Assembly (NCBI RefSeq): GCF_000218685.1 | Contig: NW_006763290.1 | Span: 4,490,908-4,554,907 of the forward strand | Reading direction: 5' to 3' | DNA length: 64,000 bases | Origin: Serpula lacrymans var. lacrymans S7.9 | Lineage: Eukaryota > Basidiomycota > Agaricomycetes > Boletales > Serpulaceae | Shown: positions 1 through 11,584 of the stretch, in pieces | Numbering within the stretch: the first letter of the stretch is position 1 | Layout: every line of letters begins with the position of its first letter | Position numbers and translations under genes: made by a program | The notes under the pieces: generated by a model | Seen by the model: the letters and a program-made list of their open reading frames with translations, nothing else | What the model was told of the DNA's origin: nothing | The model's database searches: none

Positions 1-1089
1 TGTGCTCCCTGAGGTAGAAGAGCCTAAAATCAAAGAAATAAGTATGAAATTTAGAAAGGAAATATTGGCGTGAATATATTAACCTGTACAGAATGCCACC
101 ATTTCCCAGTCCACATCTTATTAATTATATGATTATCCCTGTTGCTGTTTGTGAATATTCTTAAGGGTTTATAGACTATGTCTGTCGCATGTGCTGGATT
201 GCCCAACAAAGACGCAATGGCTTGTAAGGGGTCTCTATATTATATAAGGTGTTTTTCTTCTGGACGATCATCAAAGTGTAGATATTTTGAGTGCCATTTG
301 GCCCTTTCAGGAATTCTGGAGTGGATAATTTTTAGAAGGCTTCTGCTATTTTGATAAGAAAGGCCCAGTCTCTGGGAAAGCTGGCATAAAGGTTGGAGGT
401 CAGTTAACATAAAACATGAATCAAAGTGTGGAGGCGTCACTCACTTCAGGAATTGCCAGTAATCTGTCAAGAGATTTCTGGCCAACCCCCTCCTGCAATG
501 CCCAATGTGCAAATTTCCAGTCTAATTCTGTGGAAAATGGAGCCCATCTATTATCTGGAAGATCAACGTCCATTTCATCGTCATCTTGATGTAACTGGTG
601 AAAACTCTCCCTCCATTTATTATGAGCATCCAGATCCACCCTTATAACCTTGCCAGCATTCTCATTTTGTTCCACTACTCTTTCATCATTGTCATCATTG
701 TTATCCAGATTAAAGTGCAGGGAGTGGGGGTGACATGAACTGCTAGCCTGCATCTCTGGGTCAGGGTTCAAGTTATACTGGATGTTGCCTTGCATTGCAG
801 GATCATTCAGGAAATTGTTAAATGGTTCTTGTAAGCTGTTGAGGAATATATCTTCTGACCCATCTGAGTCATAGTCTTCTTGGTCATAAAAATTTTCATC
901 CAAGTTGACTTCATCAAATACTACTTGTTCAGGGCCTAGGTTGTCTGCCTCAAGTTCTCTTCTCTTTCCTTTCCTATACCAAGCACAAATCGCTGACATT
1001 GATAGGTGAGCCATGATACCTTGTGGTGTTTTCAAAAGTTTTCCACATGCAGGATATGTGTGATCAACCATACTTGGTATGTGTGCCAT
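1..1089 (-). pseudogene. Plavaka-type transposase, 5' part, with one premature stop
   Basis: Three exons can be read: 1089-445, 380-84 and 23-1, continuing beyond the window. The introns (381-444, 64 nt; 24-83, 60 nt) have GT-AG ends and are phase 0. The ATG at 1089 opens an N-terminal zinc-finger-like Cys/His segment, then an acidic linker, then the stretch around WAPFSTELDWKFAHWAL, LGLSYQNSR, RDPLQAIASLLGNP and MWTGKWWHS. The third exon begins LLPQGA. This order is typical of Plavaka transposases of Basidiomycota, which cut and paste DNA in the nucleus. An in-frame TAA at about 240-242 lies just before YRDPLQA, so this copy is probably dead. The catalytic core lies outside the window. Family assignment is from recognised motifs. 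Confidence 0.85.
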
Positions 1090-1439
1090 TTTCTCCTTGA
1101 ACCTAAACTACACCATACACATCCAGTCAGTTTATGAAATAATAACACCAGTTAATATGAAATTGATACCTTTGATTATCTAGGACCTCTTTGTAAATAT
1201 GCTCTCAAGATGCAACACCTGAATCTGCACCGGCAATATCCCAAATTGGAAATATGTAGTGGTAAAACATAGAATTTGCTTGTTCTAATACAAAGAGACT
1301 TCATACATGCCTAAGTACAATATTGTTTACAAGTGCAGAGTACAAGAACAAGAGAAGTAATACATATAATGTTGTCCGTGTCCGTTTTTCACTTCCTCCT
1401 TGTGATATTGTTGCTGGAGCTACCTACACTCAATTTCTG
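1090..1439. other. No gene seen
   Basis: AT-rich stretch between the Plavaka start codon and the next minus-strand reading frame. It would hold the 5' leader of the Plavaka gene; I see no repeat or convincing reading frame in it. Confidence 0.4.
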
Positions 1440-1919
1440 TCAAACAAGCTGACCCACTTCTTCTTCAGAGTGAAAAGGACTCCTTCTCCTAGCTGCCTTA
1501 CCACAACTTCGGGGGGCTTTATTGTGATCCTGAAAACGTCTATGTGCCAGATTAGCTACAGATCCTTGAAAAGCCTGAAGAAAATTGTCAAAATCCAGCT
1601 GGATATTGAAGACTGAGAGATCCATGGAAGATATCTCTTTAGGCAATACTTGGGGGTGCAAATGGGGAGTAGGTAGAGTAGTGGTGGGCATGCGTGAATG
1701 GGTACCACTCTGAAGAGGACAACCAGTGTGGTTTGCTATCAAATCCTGGGTAGCAACCTCTAGCGCTGCCATCTGAGCAGCTGCACTTTCAGCTTCTAGG
1801 TTAGCAACAGTCTGGGGCGCACTCCTCATAATCTTCTCCATCTCCAAAATTGACCTGGTAATAACATGATTGAAAACTTCATTGAATTTGTCCTTGAGTG
1901 GGATAGAGTTGGCCCACAT
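1440..1919 (-). CDS. Hypothetical reading frame, possible 3' exon of the gene above it
   Basis: A 159-codon minus-strand frame starting MWANSIPLKDKF. It has an Ala/Glu-rich helical stretch (residues about 30-60, MEKIMRSAPQTVANLEAES) and a basic C-terminus rich in Arg and Lys. I do not recognise the family. It starts 36 nt downstream of the stop of the PD-(D/E)XK-like frame at 1955. A good branch-point-like CTAAT and an AG acceptor (ACGTACAG) lie in the gap, so it may be a further exon of that gene after a small frame shift. It may equally be a separate fragment. Confidence 0.35.
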   Translation of the reverse strand: MWANSIPLKDKFNEVFNHVITRSILEMEKIMRSAPQTVANLEAESAAAQMAALEVATQDLIANHTGCPLQSGTHSRMPTTTLPTPHLHPQVLPKEISSMDLSVFNIQLDFDNFLQAFQGSVANLAHRRFQDHNKAPRSCGKAARRRSPFHSEEEVGQLV

Positions 1920-1954
1920 CTATATTAGGTACCACCCTCTGTACGTATGTTATA

Positions 1955-3025
1955 TTAGTCAAAGAAGATTGTGATCAAGAGGGGACCCACCAGTACTACG
2001 GGCATAGGAAGATCCCGTGCGTAGCCCTCCTTCCCTACAACCTTTGGGTCCTTTTCATACAGGTACATATCCACCACAAATCTACCTGCCCATGTTACGC
2101 TGTCAGCTGTCCTCAGAGGGCCATATTTGATATTGTCATCCTTTTGTAAGTTGTACCAATACTGCATGTTGACGGGTTCAGCGTACCCATATTGGGGCTT
2201 TGCGTATTTGTGGGACTCGTAGAATTTGACCACTAGAATGCCAACAAGGTGGGGGAGCTCCTCCCAGTACTTTTTCACCTTCTGGGTGATGTCCCCAAGT
2301 GACTGGGAGTGGGAGACCTTGACAATGAACAAGTCCTGCCACTCAGTGCTAGGGTTGAGGCTTTGGAACCTGAGGGCTAAGTCGGGTACAGTGGTGATTT
2401 GACCTCGCCGAAGGAACTTGGATGTATTGGGGTTACACTTGAACTTCCCATCTGGCCGTCTGATAAGGCCTGATAGTTCCCCCTGTAAAAGGTCACTGAG
2501 GCGCTCGATGAAAACTTCATGTACAGGAGTAGGCATGCTCAGTTGCAAGATGCCTTTCACATGGTCATACATATATCTGGAAGTAAGGACATAAGTACAG
2601 TATATTCACTCACGAAAAAGCATACCTTAGAGTGCTGTAGTCACTTTCTCTGAGCTTGTCCACAAACTCAGGGAAACTTGATGGTTCAATATAGAATTGC
2701 TAGGGGGAAAAATCAGATCAGGAATGTAGCCAGACAATAATTTCTCACCTGGACATATACGTCCTGAGAATTATACTTCAAGTTCCTAACAATTTGCTCA
2801 ATGATAGGCTGGACTTGATCCTCAGATGTAGTGATTAGTGCAGTATGGGTGGACATTGAAAGAGTGGATGTTGATAGATACTCTGGGGAGTGGCAAAAGA
2901 GCGTTGTTGAGTAGCTGTGCATTGCCATCAGGTAATTTTTTGAAATTAAATAACTGACTTACCTTGTGGTCCAGGAGAGGACTTTGACCGAGTAATAGAG
3001 GGGGTGTACCAGTAGGTAGCACCAT
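1955..3025 (-). CDS. PD-(D/E)XK nuclease-like conserved fungal protein, multi-exon
   Basis: Exons read on the minus strand: one beginning at 3025 with MVLPTGTPPLLLG, one ending at 2749, then 2699-2626 and 2576-1955. Two 49-nt introns (2700-2748, 2577-2625) have clean GT-AG ends and keep the frame, giving a product through QFYIEPSSF and MYDHVKGILQ. The join between the first and second exons is not resolved. The core VPDLALRF followed by LFIVKVSHSQSLGDITQKVKKYW resembles the PD-(D/E)XK fold of a dispersed basidiomycete family. Its usual second motif is Glu-x-Ser; here it reads Lys-x-Ser, so the catalytic acid may be missing. This suggests a nuclease-fold protein whose activity is doubtful. Its target is unknown. 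Confidence 0.5.
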
Positions 3026-3282
3026 TTCCAGTGGAAGTGGAGGATATTGCGTACATGGGGAACAGGTGCATTTTTGTAGACTGAGAATGGGATGTTCTGC
3101 TGAAATACATCTCAGTACTCAGCCAACCAAGTAAGTAGTTTAAGAAAACCCAGGAAACTCACCTCATATCTAAATATTTGCACCAATATGTAGGTGTTAG
3201 CGGGCGGGCAAGGAAGAGAATGATTCAAAAGATGATAAATGGAGAGCCGCCCACATCCACAGTTGGATGTGTGCGGTCGCAT

Positions 3283-3340
3283 TTCCATGCAGTGTGAGAA
3301 AGGGGACAACAGCTGATCTTTTTTCTCACACTGCATGGAA
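3283..3340. repeat. 19-bp perfect inverted repeat
   Basis: TTCCATGCAGTGTGAGAAA at 3283-3301 is mirrored by its exact reverse complement at 3322-3340, with a 20-nt loop. A second small inverted repeat (GAATGGAC / GTCCATTC) lies near 3473-3495. No attached gene or target duplication is clear. Confidence 0.7.
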
Positions 3341-3613
3341 TCAACAGGTTGCTATTGTGAAAACCTGATAATCACTATGAGAAAAATAGTAAGTCTCTGT
3401 TCATTCCACCTCAGTATCAGCACTCACTGCATATGATTGCAATAATAAATACCCAATGAGCCGTGAGAGAATGGACAGTCTGACCGTCCATTCTTGCACG
3501 GTCCAGCAGATTGTTGATTTGATGTTATCAGCATTGCAACGCCTTATCATATTGTTGTGTAACCAAGGTCAGGCTGCCATACATTTTCCCACAGTCTTTG
3601 TAGTATACTGAAG

Positions 3614-6405
3614 ATGTACAGATTTACTATTTCGGCATTACAGGTCAAGATCCTTGCTCAGATACTGGGTCAGCAACTACTGCCAACAGAGCTGATGGAT
3701 TTTCACGCCCAACTGGTGGGTATCCTAAGCACGCTCACTCCTGCTGACCTCTTTGCATTGCTAGACAAAGTGGCTCCATCCTCAATGGTTCCATCGTCAC
3801 TTTCTGATAGCCCACCTTTTGTCACCATCAACACCTAACCATATCATCCCCAGCCCACTCTGGTGAAGAGGTATGTTGGCTCTCCCCTCCTAATGCCAAT
3901 GTTACTGACTATTGTTTCTCCACAGCAAACTCAAGCTGACAAATTACAGACCAATCAATCTCTGCAACAATCTCTGACAGTGATTCGCTCACAAAGATGC
4001 CAACCACGTCAACACCCATATGCTGCTGCAGCTCCTACTCCTACTCTTGCACATCGATCTTGTTGATCTCCATCTCCTGCATGTCAACAACCTGCTCCTG
4101 CCCCTGCTCCAGCTCCTGCACATTGACGGCCTTGTCTTGTCCAGTAATCTCTGTGGCAAGCAGTCAACGACCCTGCTATTAGGATCAACTCGGCCGTCGA
4201 CTCTTTCATAGCACGACTTGCGGCTGCACATGAAGACTCCTCAATATTCAACTCAGGAGAGTTGGCACACTCTGTCAACTCCCTGTTGACCTCTGTTACG
4301 TCCACCAATGACTACCTGGACGAGTCTTTGGCTTCTGTTGTGGCGCGCTGTTAGCGCATGAGCAGTAAAGACATAGGTGTCAACTTTTTGCTGATGATCA
4401 GCTACATCCAGTTTGTTGCCAAGTCCAAAAGGTAAGTGAAAATTGTTACAAATAATTATCATTTTCTTTCTGATGTTTGTATGCTAGTCCTTGGTCTCAG
4501 GAAGGTATCTCCCTGGCAAACCTTTGGAGGGATTTCCCTCAGCCCAAACCGTCTAAGAAACAGTTTGAGCAATGGCATGCTATGGGCTGCAAGTTTGCAG
4601 CCATAGCAGCCGGTGGTAAGATGGCCTTTGTCCGCATTAAACCATACTTACAGATCTATATAGGATCTATCTATGCCCTTGTTTTGGTTGCAGGCTTGAA
4701 CTTACAGGTTCAACTTGGTGAAATGGATGGAATGACGCCATGGGGGATAGCCAATGTCTTTAGGTGGCCAGTTTAATGTAAGTGTACTACTTCTTACTGC
4801 GTGTATCCTAACTAAACAATGTCATGCAGCTACTGTTAGTGGACAGCTGGTGATTAGTAGAATCATCCCAACTATTTCTAGCTTACACCAAAACCTGCCA
4901 CTGAACATGAACTGCATATTCACACCTGGCGTGCTCAGTTATTATGGCCTCCCTGCAAATATTGATTGCACAAATTTTGAGGCTTCTGATCAATTTTTTA
5001 AGGCTATCCGGTTCAAGTACGTTACAATCATTTGATTCTAACAGTCTCTGATTTTTTTTTGGTTTTTTGTATTACTTTCCAACTCTTGGATCCTCATCTA
5101 GATTGTTGGGGAGTCCGTATGCGCACTATAGACATAGCTCATGTACCCATACATCATCATGGTCAGGCTATCTTAGGTGTAGGTACAACATCTTCAGTAC
5201 GCTTCCTGACTCCCTTATCCAATCTTGATGACATCCTGCCTTATTCTCAGCCACTATCATCATCATTACCACTAGTTGTCCTCCCTGAAATGTATGTGGT
5301 TAGCACAACATTCCAGAATATGGCTGAAGGCAATCGCCAATACTCTGCACCACGGGATCCTGGCACTAACTACGAGTGGACCAAATCAGAAAGTGAAAGG
5401 GCTAGTCGAGCCATCAAGGTCACAGATGTGGAGGACCTGACAGCCAAGGTATATCATTATCATGTATGTAGTGTATGCAATCTCAATACTTGTTCTTAGA
5501 TACAGAAACATTATGATGGGGGTGTTCATACAGACCCCTCAGCATACTTGTATATACCATCCTCAATAGTTCCCTCCATCCCTCTTCTCTTGAAAAACAG
5601 CAATGATTCGCTCATGTTATTTTTAAACAGCTCTATGCCAGAATCAATCCGCACCACTCTCCTGCCTAACTTCCAGTCCTGCCTAGGCTCCACCACATCT
5701 CTACATCATGTAGACTCAGCTGTTGAAGGTAAAGGCTTCACATTTGAAGCTCTACATTTTTCTTGGTACAACCGCCATTGTACAAAAGTGAGTTCTTTTT
5801 TTTTCCATTTACAAACTATGCTGAATCAATGAAGGGAAATGATGCACCCAATGATATCCTCCCTTTGATGATGAGGAGAAAGTATGCCTAGAGGACAACT
5901 TATTTGCAGCTTGTCCCCTATACATCCAAGGAGATTCAAGACCACACTGACATTTACCAGAGACATAAAAATGTATTTGCTGATCTCTTTGAATGGATAA
6001 ATGAAATGGTGAGTGACATTGTTTCTGGTTAATTTACAGGATAATCTGCTGATACCATTGATGTAGCTTGCTACTTATCTACCTGCCAAATATTTGGTAC
6101 TCAAACAACATGCTGAGTTACTCTTTGGTAACAACACCTCTGCTGTTTGCCCATTCTTAGGTCTTGTGGTCAATATCAATGTTTCAACCAAGGCTCACAG
6201 GGATGCCAAGGACAAACTCTTTTGTCTAGTCATACCACTGGGTAAGCATGAAGGGGGAGAGCTTTGTCTTGTTGAGCTTGGCCTGGTGTTGCAGATAAGA
6301 GAGGGGGATATTGTGCTCTTTTGCTGATGTGATATAACTCATTTTAACTTGCACTTCAGAGGGCAGAGGGGCTCAATTGTCTTGCAAACTGACAAGGAGA
6401 TGTAT
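3614..6405 (+). pseudogene. TET/JBP-type 2-oxoglutarate/Fe(II) dioxygenase gene, decayed
   Basis: A colinear plus-strand series of exon-like segments. The most diagnostic are 5490-5788 (FEALHFSWYNRHCTK, ending at a GTGAGT donor), a short exon ending WINEM at about 6008, and the exon from about 6040. That last exon carries PFLGLVVNINVSTKAHRDAKD, then GGELCLVELGLVL, DITHFNLHFRGQRGS and a final WRNGQNRW. The double-stranded beta-helix ligands are visible: HxD as HRD near 6196, the distal His in THFN near 6338, and the Arg of GQRGS that would bind 2-oxoglutarate. Fungal members of this family are relatives of TET enzymes that oxidise 5-methylcytosine, and many travel with transposons. Two in-frame stops (TAG about 6064, TGA 6325) break the catalytic exon. 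The N-terminal boundary at 3614 is inferred from colinearity only. Confidence 0.75.
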
Positions 6406-6680
6406 AATTGGAGGAATGGGCAAAACAGATGGGCTGGTCATTCTTCTTGACATTGATAACCATGGACTTTGTACTGCATTTTGTCTTTTTGACCTTGATA
6501 CTCTTAGACATTTACCAATTGTTTGATCCAGAGTTTGTCACTAATTGTACTAGTGTATATTTGTTTGTTGTATCACTTTTGAGAAGAAAGTTGAAAGGTG
6601 TGAGGGATGAAATGTTCCACTGTTTGCCAATTTCTCATTTTCTATATCTTTTACCTCTGTCTCTGTCTACTATTTTGGTG

Positions 6681-8051
6681 ATGGCTGCTAGCATAAGATC
6701 TGGGCAGAACAAAACTCAGGGGAGTAAGTCCAAGAAGCCTTTAACTAAACATTCCAGGGCTCAAAGGACATCAAACTCTTCCAATAGGCTTACACAAGAT
6801 GAATAAATCTTATACAGCCAACTGATGAAGAAGTTGCAAACATCTGAAAAGGATGCAAATGCTGACAGGCTAGCAGGTGAGTCATTTAATATGTGTTATG
6901 TATCATGTCCATTACATAATACACTTCCCAGATATTTGTCAGAAAACAGCTCACATAATGGATACTAAGGATGGTGAGGAAGAAGGAGACTTGGATAGGC
7001 CTGACATTGATAGTGAAGATGAACCTCTTCATAAGAGGGCCAGGAATAGCATGGAAGAGGAACTAGAAGATGAAGATGAAGATGCTCTAATGCAGACCTT
7101 TAGATGCTTGACAGGCAAGTAACTCAACCTTAGCTATAAGCTTTACTAATACAGCATCATCAGAAGAAAGCTCACAGCAAGTTACTCCGTCGCCTTCATT
7201 GACCCAGGAGTTGGACAATCCTTGCTACGAACAAATGGTCTCATCATTGCGTACCAATGTGAGTTTTACCTTTTTTTGCTAGTTCACTGATCCACATATA
7301 CAGATACAGATTACTGCATCACCAGCTGAAAGTGTTTGGTTGGTCAACAATAACCGTAAAAGGAATAGCAGTAGTTCTCCTTCATTGACGCCTTCCAGAG
7401 ATTCCAAGGTAAGTGTACAATAAGTTTAAAGATTATGAGGCTTATATTCTCCAAAGGCCATCATCACTAGCTTTAGTCCTACCAGCTCCAGGCTGGCTAA
7501 AGCAGGACATTCTCAAATGTGTGTCATTCTTTCTACTGTAAAAGGCTTCCCAGGTACTGATGAACGAGATGAACTTGTTTGGAATGCAATCATCAAAGTT
7601 GCCAGTTCTTCTTCGCTATTCAAGACTACCATAGTAGATTTGGAGAATGCAAGGAATGAGCAGAAAAAAAGTAGAATCATCGATTATGTGAGTGAGAACA
7701 ATGCTTCCAATATTACTAATATTAAAATTTTAGACAGGTGTGGGCAGCTGCAGCTCAGCTTAGAGGTGAAGTCAAACAAAAGGCTAGGATACTCATTCTC
7801 TCAGAATATGCCCTCAAAAACAAGCTCCCAGAGGAAGTACGTACTATAGTGGAGTGGTTGTTGAGTAACGGAAAAGGTGTCTTTACATTTGGTGGTTTGG
7901 ATGTTTCTGTAAGTGTTCATATCTACTCTTCTCAAACGTTTTATGACTATGTATATCAGACTTATTCATATGATAAGCAAAAACCTTTTGGACATCACAT
8001 CATCAAGCTACTACTTCAGGTTCAGTGGTTTCATAAAAAGGGGGAGGGCGT
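6681..8051 (+). pseudogene. DUF6532-like gene, truncated by the copia LTR
   Basis: Starts at the ATG at 6681 (MAASIRSGQNKTQ) with a basic, low-complexity N-terminus, followed by an acidic region (DSEDEPLHKRARN, MEEELEDEDEDAL) at about 6990-7090 and a Ser-rich linker. The conserved part begins near 7517 (MCVILSTVKGFPGTDERDELVWNA) and runs through VWAAAAQLRGEVKQKARILILSEYAL and VFTFGGLDVS to KPFGHHIIKLLLQVQWF near 8030. This layout matches the DUF6532 proteins multiplied in Agaricomycetes, whose function is unknown. Several 45-60 nt introns are needed. A TAA at 6804 shows that at least one exon border or lesion is unresolved. The gene stops where the copia LTR begins at 8052. Confidence 0.6.
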
Positions 8052-8393
8052 TAATAAAACTAAGTGAAACTCAGCCGCTGCCCGAGAGGCTATAGAAACG
8101 ACTTTACTATTTACCTAAGTGAAACTACAATAGATGTTAGTTTAAAATAATCTCTAATAAATGTAATGTAACATACCTCAGCCGCTGCCCAAGAGGCTAT
8201 AGAAACAACTGAGGTATTCCTATACTAAACCCCCTACTACTTATAGTCGGAGGTGCTACTCGCTACAGTATAATGACTCCTAGGAGTACAATTGTGCTCC
8301 TAGGAGAACAATGGTTACTCCATGGAGTGGTGGCTATGCTCCATGGAGAACAATGGCTGCTTCGGCAGAGACCAGGTTTATCCGGTTTTGTCA
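8052..8393 (-). repeat. 3' LTR of the minus-strand copia element (342 bp)
   Basis: Runs from TAATAAAACTAAG to CCGGTTTTGTCA on the plus strand. It contains two direct copies of an approximately 30-bp segment, CAGCCGCTGCCC(G/A)AGAGG and following bases, and short palindromes of the form CTCCTAGGAG and CTCCATGGAG. It is close in length and sequence to the solo LTR at 42383-42725, so it is the full-length form. Confidence 0.92.
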
Positions 8394-10678
8394 CTCCCAC
8401 TCGAGTGCAACCATAGTCCCATAGCTTTAGAGAATTTCCAGTGTTTTTCATGAGTGAGGGGTTTAGTGAGAATGTCTGCAACCATATCTCCTGTAGGAAC
8501 GTATCTGATTACTGCCTCTCCCTTTGATACTAAGTCATCTTGGATAAAATGATATTTCCGTTGAATGTGTTTTGTGCGAGCACGGAACTGTGGATCTCGT
8601 GTAAGAATGATAGCTGCTTGATTGTCACAGTGCAATGTTGTAGGTCCATTTTGAGCATGTCCAATTTCTTCAAAAAATGTCCAAAGCCATGCAAGGTGTT
8701 GTCCAGCATTGCTCAATCCAATGTACTCTGACTCCGTGGAGGATAAAGCTACCATGCTTTGTCTTTTGCTTGTCCAGGAGATTGCTCCTCGGATGATGAT
8801 AAAGACAAACCCTGATGTTGATCAAGACGTGTCTGGGTCTCCAGACCAATCTGCATCTGAATATCCATAGAAATCCATGTCCATGGAGACATCTGTGCCA
8901 TCATACCGTAGTTCCATGTCCCTGGTTGCTTTCAGATATCAGAGGACACATTTTGCAGCTTCCCAGTGATGGCTCCTTGGAGCTGAGCTATGCCTGCTTG
9001 ATATTCCAACAATGTAGGCAATGTCTGGGCGGGTTCCGAGCATGGCATACATAAGGGAGCCTACAATTGAGAGGTATAACACTTGACGCCCTTCAATATG
9101 CATTTTGCATTGCACAATATCTTCCCCTGGAGCATTTGCAAGGAGTTTTGATCCATGGGCCATTGGTGTCCATACTGGTTTGCAGTTCTTCATTCCAGTA
9201 CACTCCAGGACTGTGTCAATGTATTGGCGTTGCAATAGGGATATTGTTTTGTTTGAACGATCACATTGGATTTCTATTCCGAGGATGTATTTTGCTTCTC
9301 CAAGGTCCCGCATTTTGAATATGGATTCAAGTTTGGCTTTTGTGATATCCATGAATTTTCGGGATGAAGCTCCTAGGAGGAGGTCATCTACATAGACAAC
9401 AACAAAGCATATTTGTTTGTTGTCCTGGAATACATAGAGACATGTTTCTGCATTTAGTCTTGTGAAACCGAGCTCCTGGAGCTTGCGATCAAAAGTTTTG
9501 TTTCATGTACAACCAGCTTGTTTTAACCCGTAGATGGATTTCTTCAATCTCCAGCAGTATCCAGGTTGGATAGGAACACCCCTTGGAGGAAGCATGTACA
9601 GTTTTTCTTCAAGTTCTCCATTGAGATAAGCTGTGGATACGTCCATTTGATCAAGTTCTAGGTCGTACTTTGCTGCCAGGGCTAGAATAATTTGGATTGA
9701 CTCTAAGTTTGCAACCGGAGCAAAAACCTCCTGGTAATCAATCCCCTCCCTTTGAGTAAAACCTCATGCAACAATCCGGAGTTTGTATCTCTCAATGTTT
9801 CCGTTTTGATCAAACTTGATCCGGAACACAGGTTTTGATGTGATGGGTTTTACTCCCTTCGGAAGTGGAACAGTGTCATATACTGCATTAGTATTGAGAT
9901 TTAGGAGTTTCTCCTCCAAGGCAGACTTCCATAACTCTCCATCCGGACATGATAAGGCTTCCTTTAGTGTCCTTGGAAGGTCTGTGTTAGATGGACCGGT
10001 ACTTGCTATTCCAGCAAAGAATGTCTCCTCTGTATCAGATGTTTCTTCATGAACCTCAGAAGTGTTAGGTTTCTCCATGGAGTTGTCATGCTGCTCTTTT
10101 CGAGACTGTTCCTCATCTAAAGTCCTTTGATAATCTCGGTTTTTGTCTGCAGGACGGGTCTGGCAACTGCTTCTGCGTACTCCTAGGACTTCAGCAGGCA
10201 TGACTGCTCTTTTAGGAACTTGTGCAGGTACTCCAGGGAGTAGATGCATTTGTGTATTTGTTGCCCCACTCACTCCTGAAGGTGTTGAATCACTCCTCGG
10301 AGGCGTTGTATGCCTTCCAGAAGCTGATCCAATGGACAGGCTGTCTAGCTGTATTCGGACTTTTTCCACATCACCTGGCTGTATGTTGAGGGGCTGGTCT
10401 CCCACTGACTGTAACTCTACTTTGGCTTTCCATTCTGAAGATGGCCAGTGTTCAGGTCTTGGTTGTAGAGACTGTTGTGGAGGGTGTCTTAGCTGATCTG
10501 GTGCTCCCACTGCTCTCAGAACATCTTCATGCTGATATGGTTCCATTGCTTGTGGAACATCTCCTTGGAGATGTGGTTCCATTTGCAATTCATTTGGATC
10601 TCGGATCCGAGGGTCAGGGTCATCCTCCTCCAATGTTTTTTGGTCTGGATAATGAGCATTCTCTGGAATGAGTCCCTC
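8378..10678 (-). pseudogene. Copia reverse transcriptase and RNase H
   Basis: Continuous in one frame except for stops. Order: linker rich in Pro and acidic residues, LPKGVKPITSKPVFRIKFD, FTQREGIDYQEVFAPVA, MDVSTAYLNGELEE, KKSIYGLKQAG, then the intact catalytic VYVDDLLLG (about 9380-9400). RNase H follows with YGYSDADWSGD, VALSSTESEYI, LHCDNQAA and TKHIQRKYHFI. Stops are at the positions of expected Arg residues in IVA-GFTQ (9764), CVL-YLKATRD and DTS-STSGF, and at an expected Trp near 9508. The reading frame ends 16 nt inside the 3' LTR. Confidence 0.92.
8394..8404 (-). other. Polypurine tract of the copia element
   Basis: Sense-strand sequence CTCGAGTGGGAG abuts the TG that opens the 3' LTR. 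A purine run here is where plus-strand DNA synthesis starts in LTR retrotransposons. Confidence 0.6.
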
Positions 10679-11584
10679 TCACTGATCTGTGCTAGTGTCT
10701 GTGTTCCAGGGAGCAGTGTCATCCTTTTGTACCTTTCCGGATTCATTGAATCTGACATGCTGACTGGAAAACACAGTCCGTTTTTCAGTGTCTAGGAGTT
10801 TGTAGGCTTGCTTTCCATGTGTGTAGCCAATCATTATGGCTGTGCGCCCCTTGGAGTAAAACTTCCCTTGCCTTTTGTCTTTCGGAATCAAGGCATATGC
10901 TTGGCATCCAAAAGGGCAAAACAAAGTTGGATCAACTCTCCTTTTAAACAGTATTTCATATGGGGTCTTTCCATGGAGTCCTGATGCTGGGCTGCGTGCT
11001 GTGATATATGCAGCTGTTTGCATGGCATCTACCCAAAATGACTTTGGGAGCTTGGAATCATGGAGCATAGTGGTTGCTAATATAGCCAATGTCTGATTCA
11101 TGCGTTCTGCAATGCCATTTTGTTCCAGAGTATCTGCAGCTGTAGTTTCTTGGATGACACCATCTCCTCGGAGTTGATTTTTGAATGCATTGCCAGTATA
11201 TTCTCCTCCCCCATCGCTCCGGAGGAATTCTGTGTATAGTGGAGTGAAGTTTTCTTCTCCCAAATGAGTCCAGAAGAATGTTTGGACATCTTCTTTCCAT
11301 TGCTTGTATTGTTCCAGTGCTTCGCTTTTATGTTTTAGGAAATATATCCATGGAAATTTGGAGAAATCATCTACAATGATAATCCAGTACCAAAAACCCT
11401 CCCTGGAAGTTAGTTTGATTGGTCCTCCAACATCTGTGTGCACAATTTGTATGGGGCGCTTGGCTCGGTTTCCTCCAGTGGACTTGAAAGGTAGTTTCTT
11501 CATCTTTCCTAAAGCACAAGGTTCACAAAACTCCGGGGTTCCGGTAAGGGTGTCTATGTCCTGGAGCTGTCCTTTTGTAACCAT
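10679..11584 (-). pseudogene. Copia integrase
   Basis: Begins after a TGA at the expected Arg of DRLQ-MVTKGQ and ends at a TGA (10679). The zinc-binding CEPCALGK is followed by the catalytic triad: Asp in IVHTDVGGP, Asp in LRSDGGGEYTG and Glu in NGIAERMNQTL. All three are present. It is continuous in frame with protease upstream and reverse transcriptase downstream, so the original was a single polyprotein. Confidence 0.92.

Noticed and set aside
3112..3336. Minus-strand frame ending in GFLKLLTWLAEY
   Set aside because: It overlaps a perfect inverted repeat and has no link to the exons downstream; left unassigned.
4084..4308. Arg/Ser/Cys-rich frames and Gly-Ala repeats on both strands at 3990-4310
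   Set aside because: They come from a Cys/Ser/Leu-codon low-complexity stretch (CTCCTGC-type repeats) in the linker of the dioxygenase gene; only the plus-strand frame INSAVDSFIARL fits the neighbouring exons.
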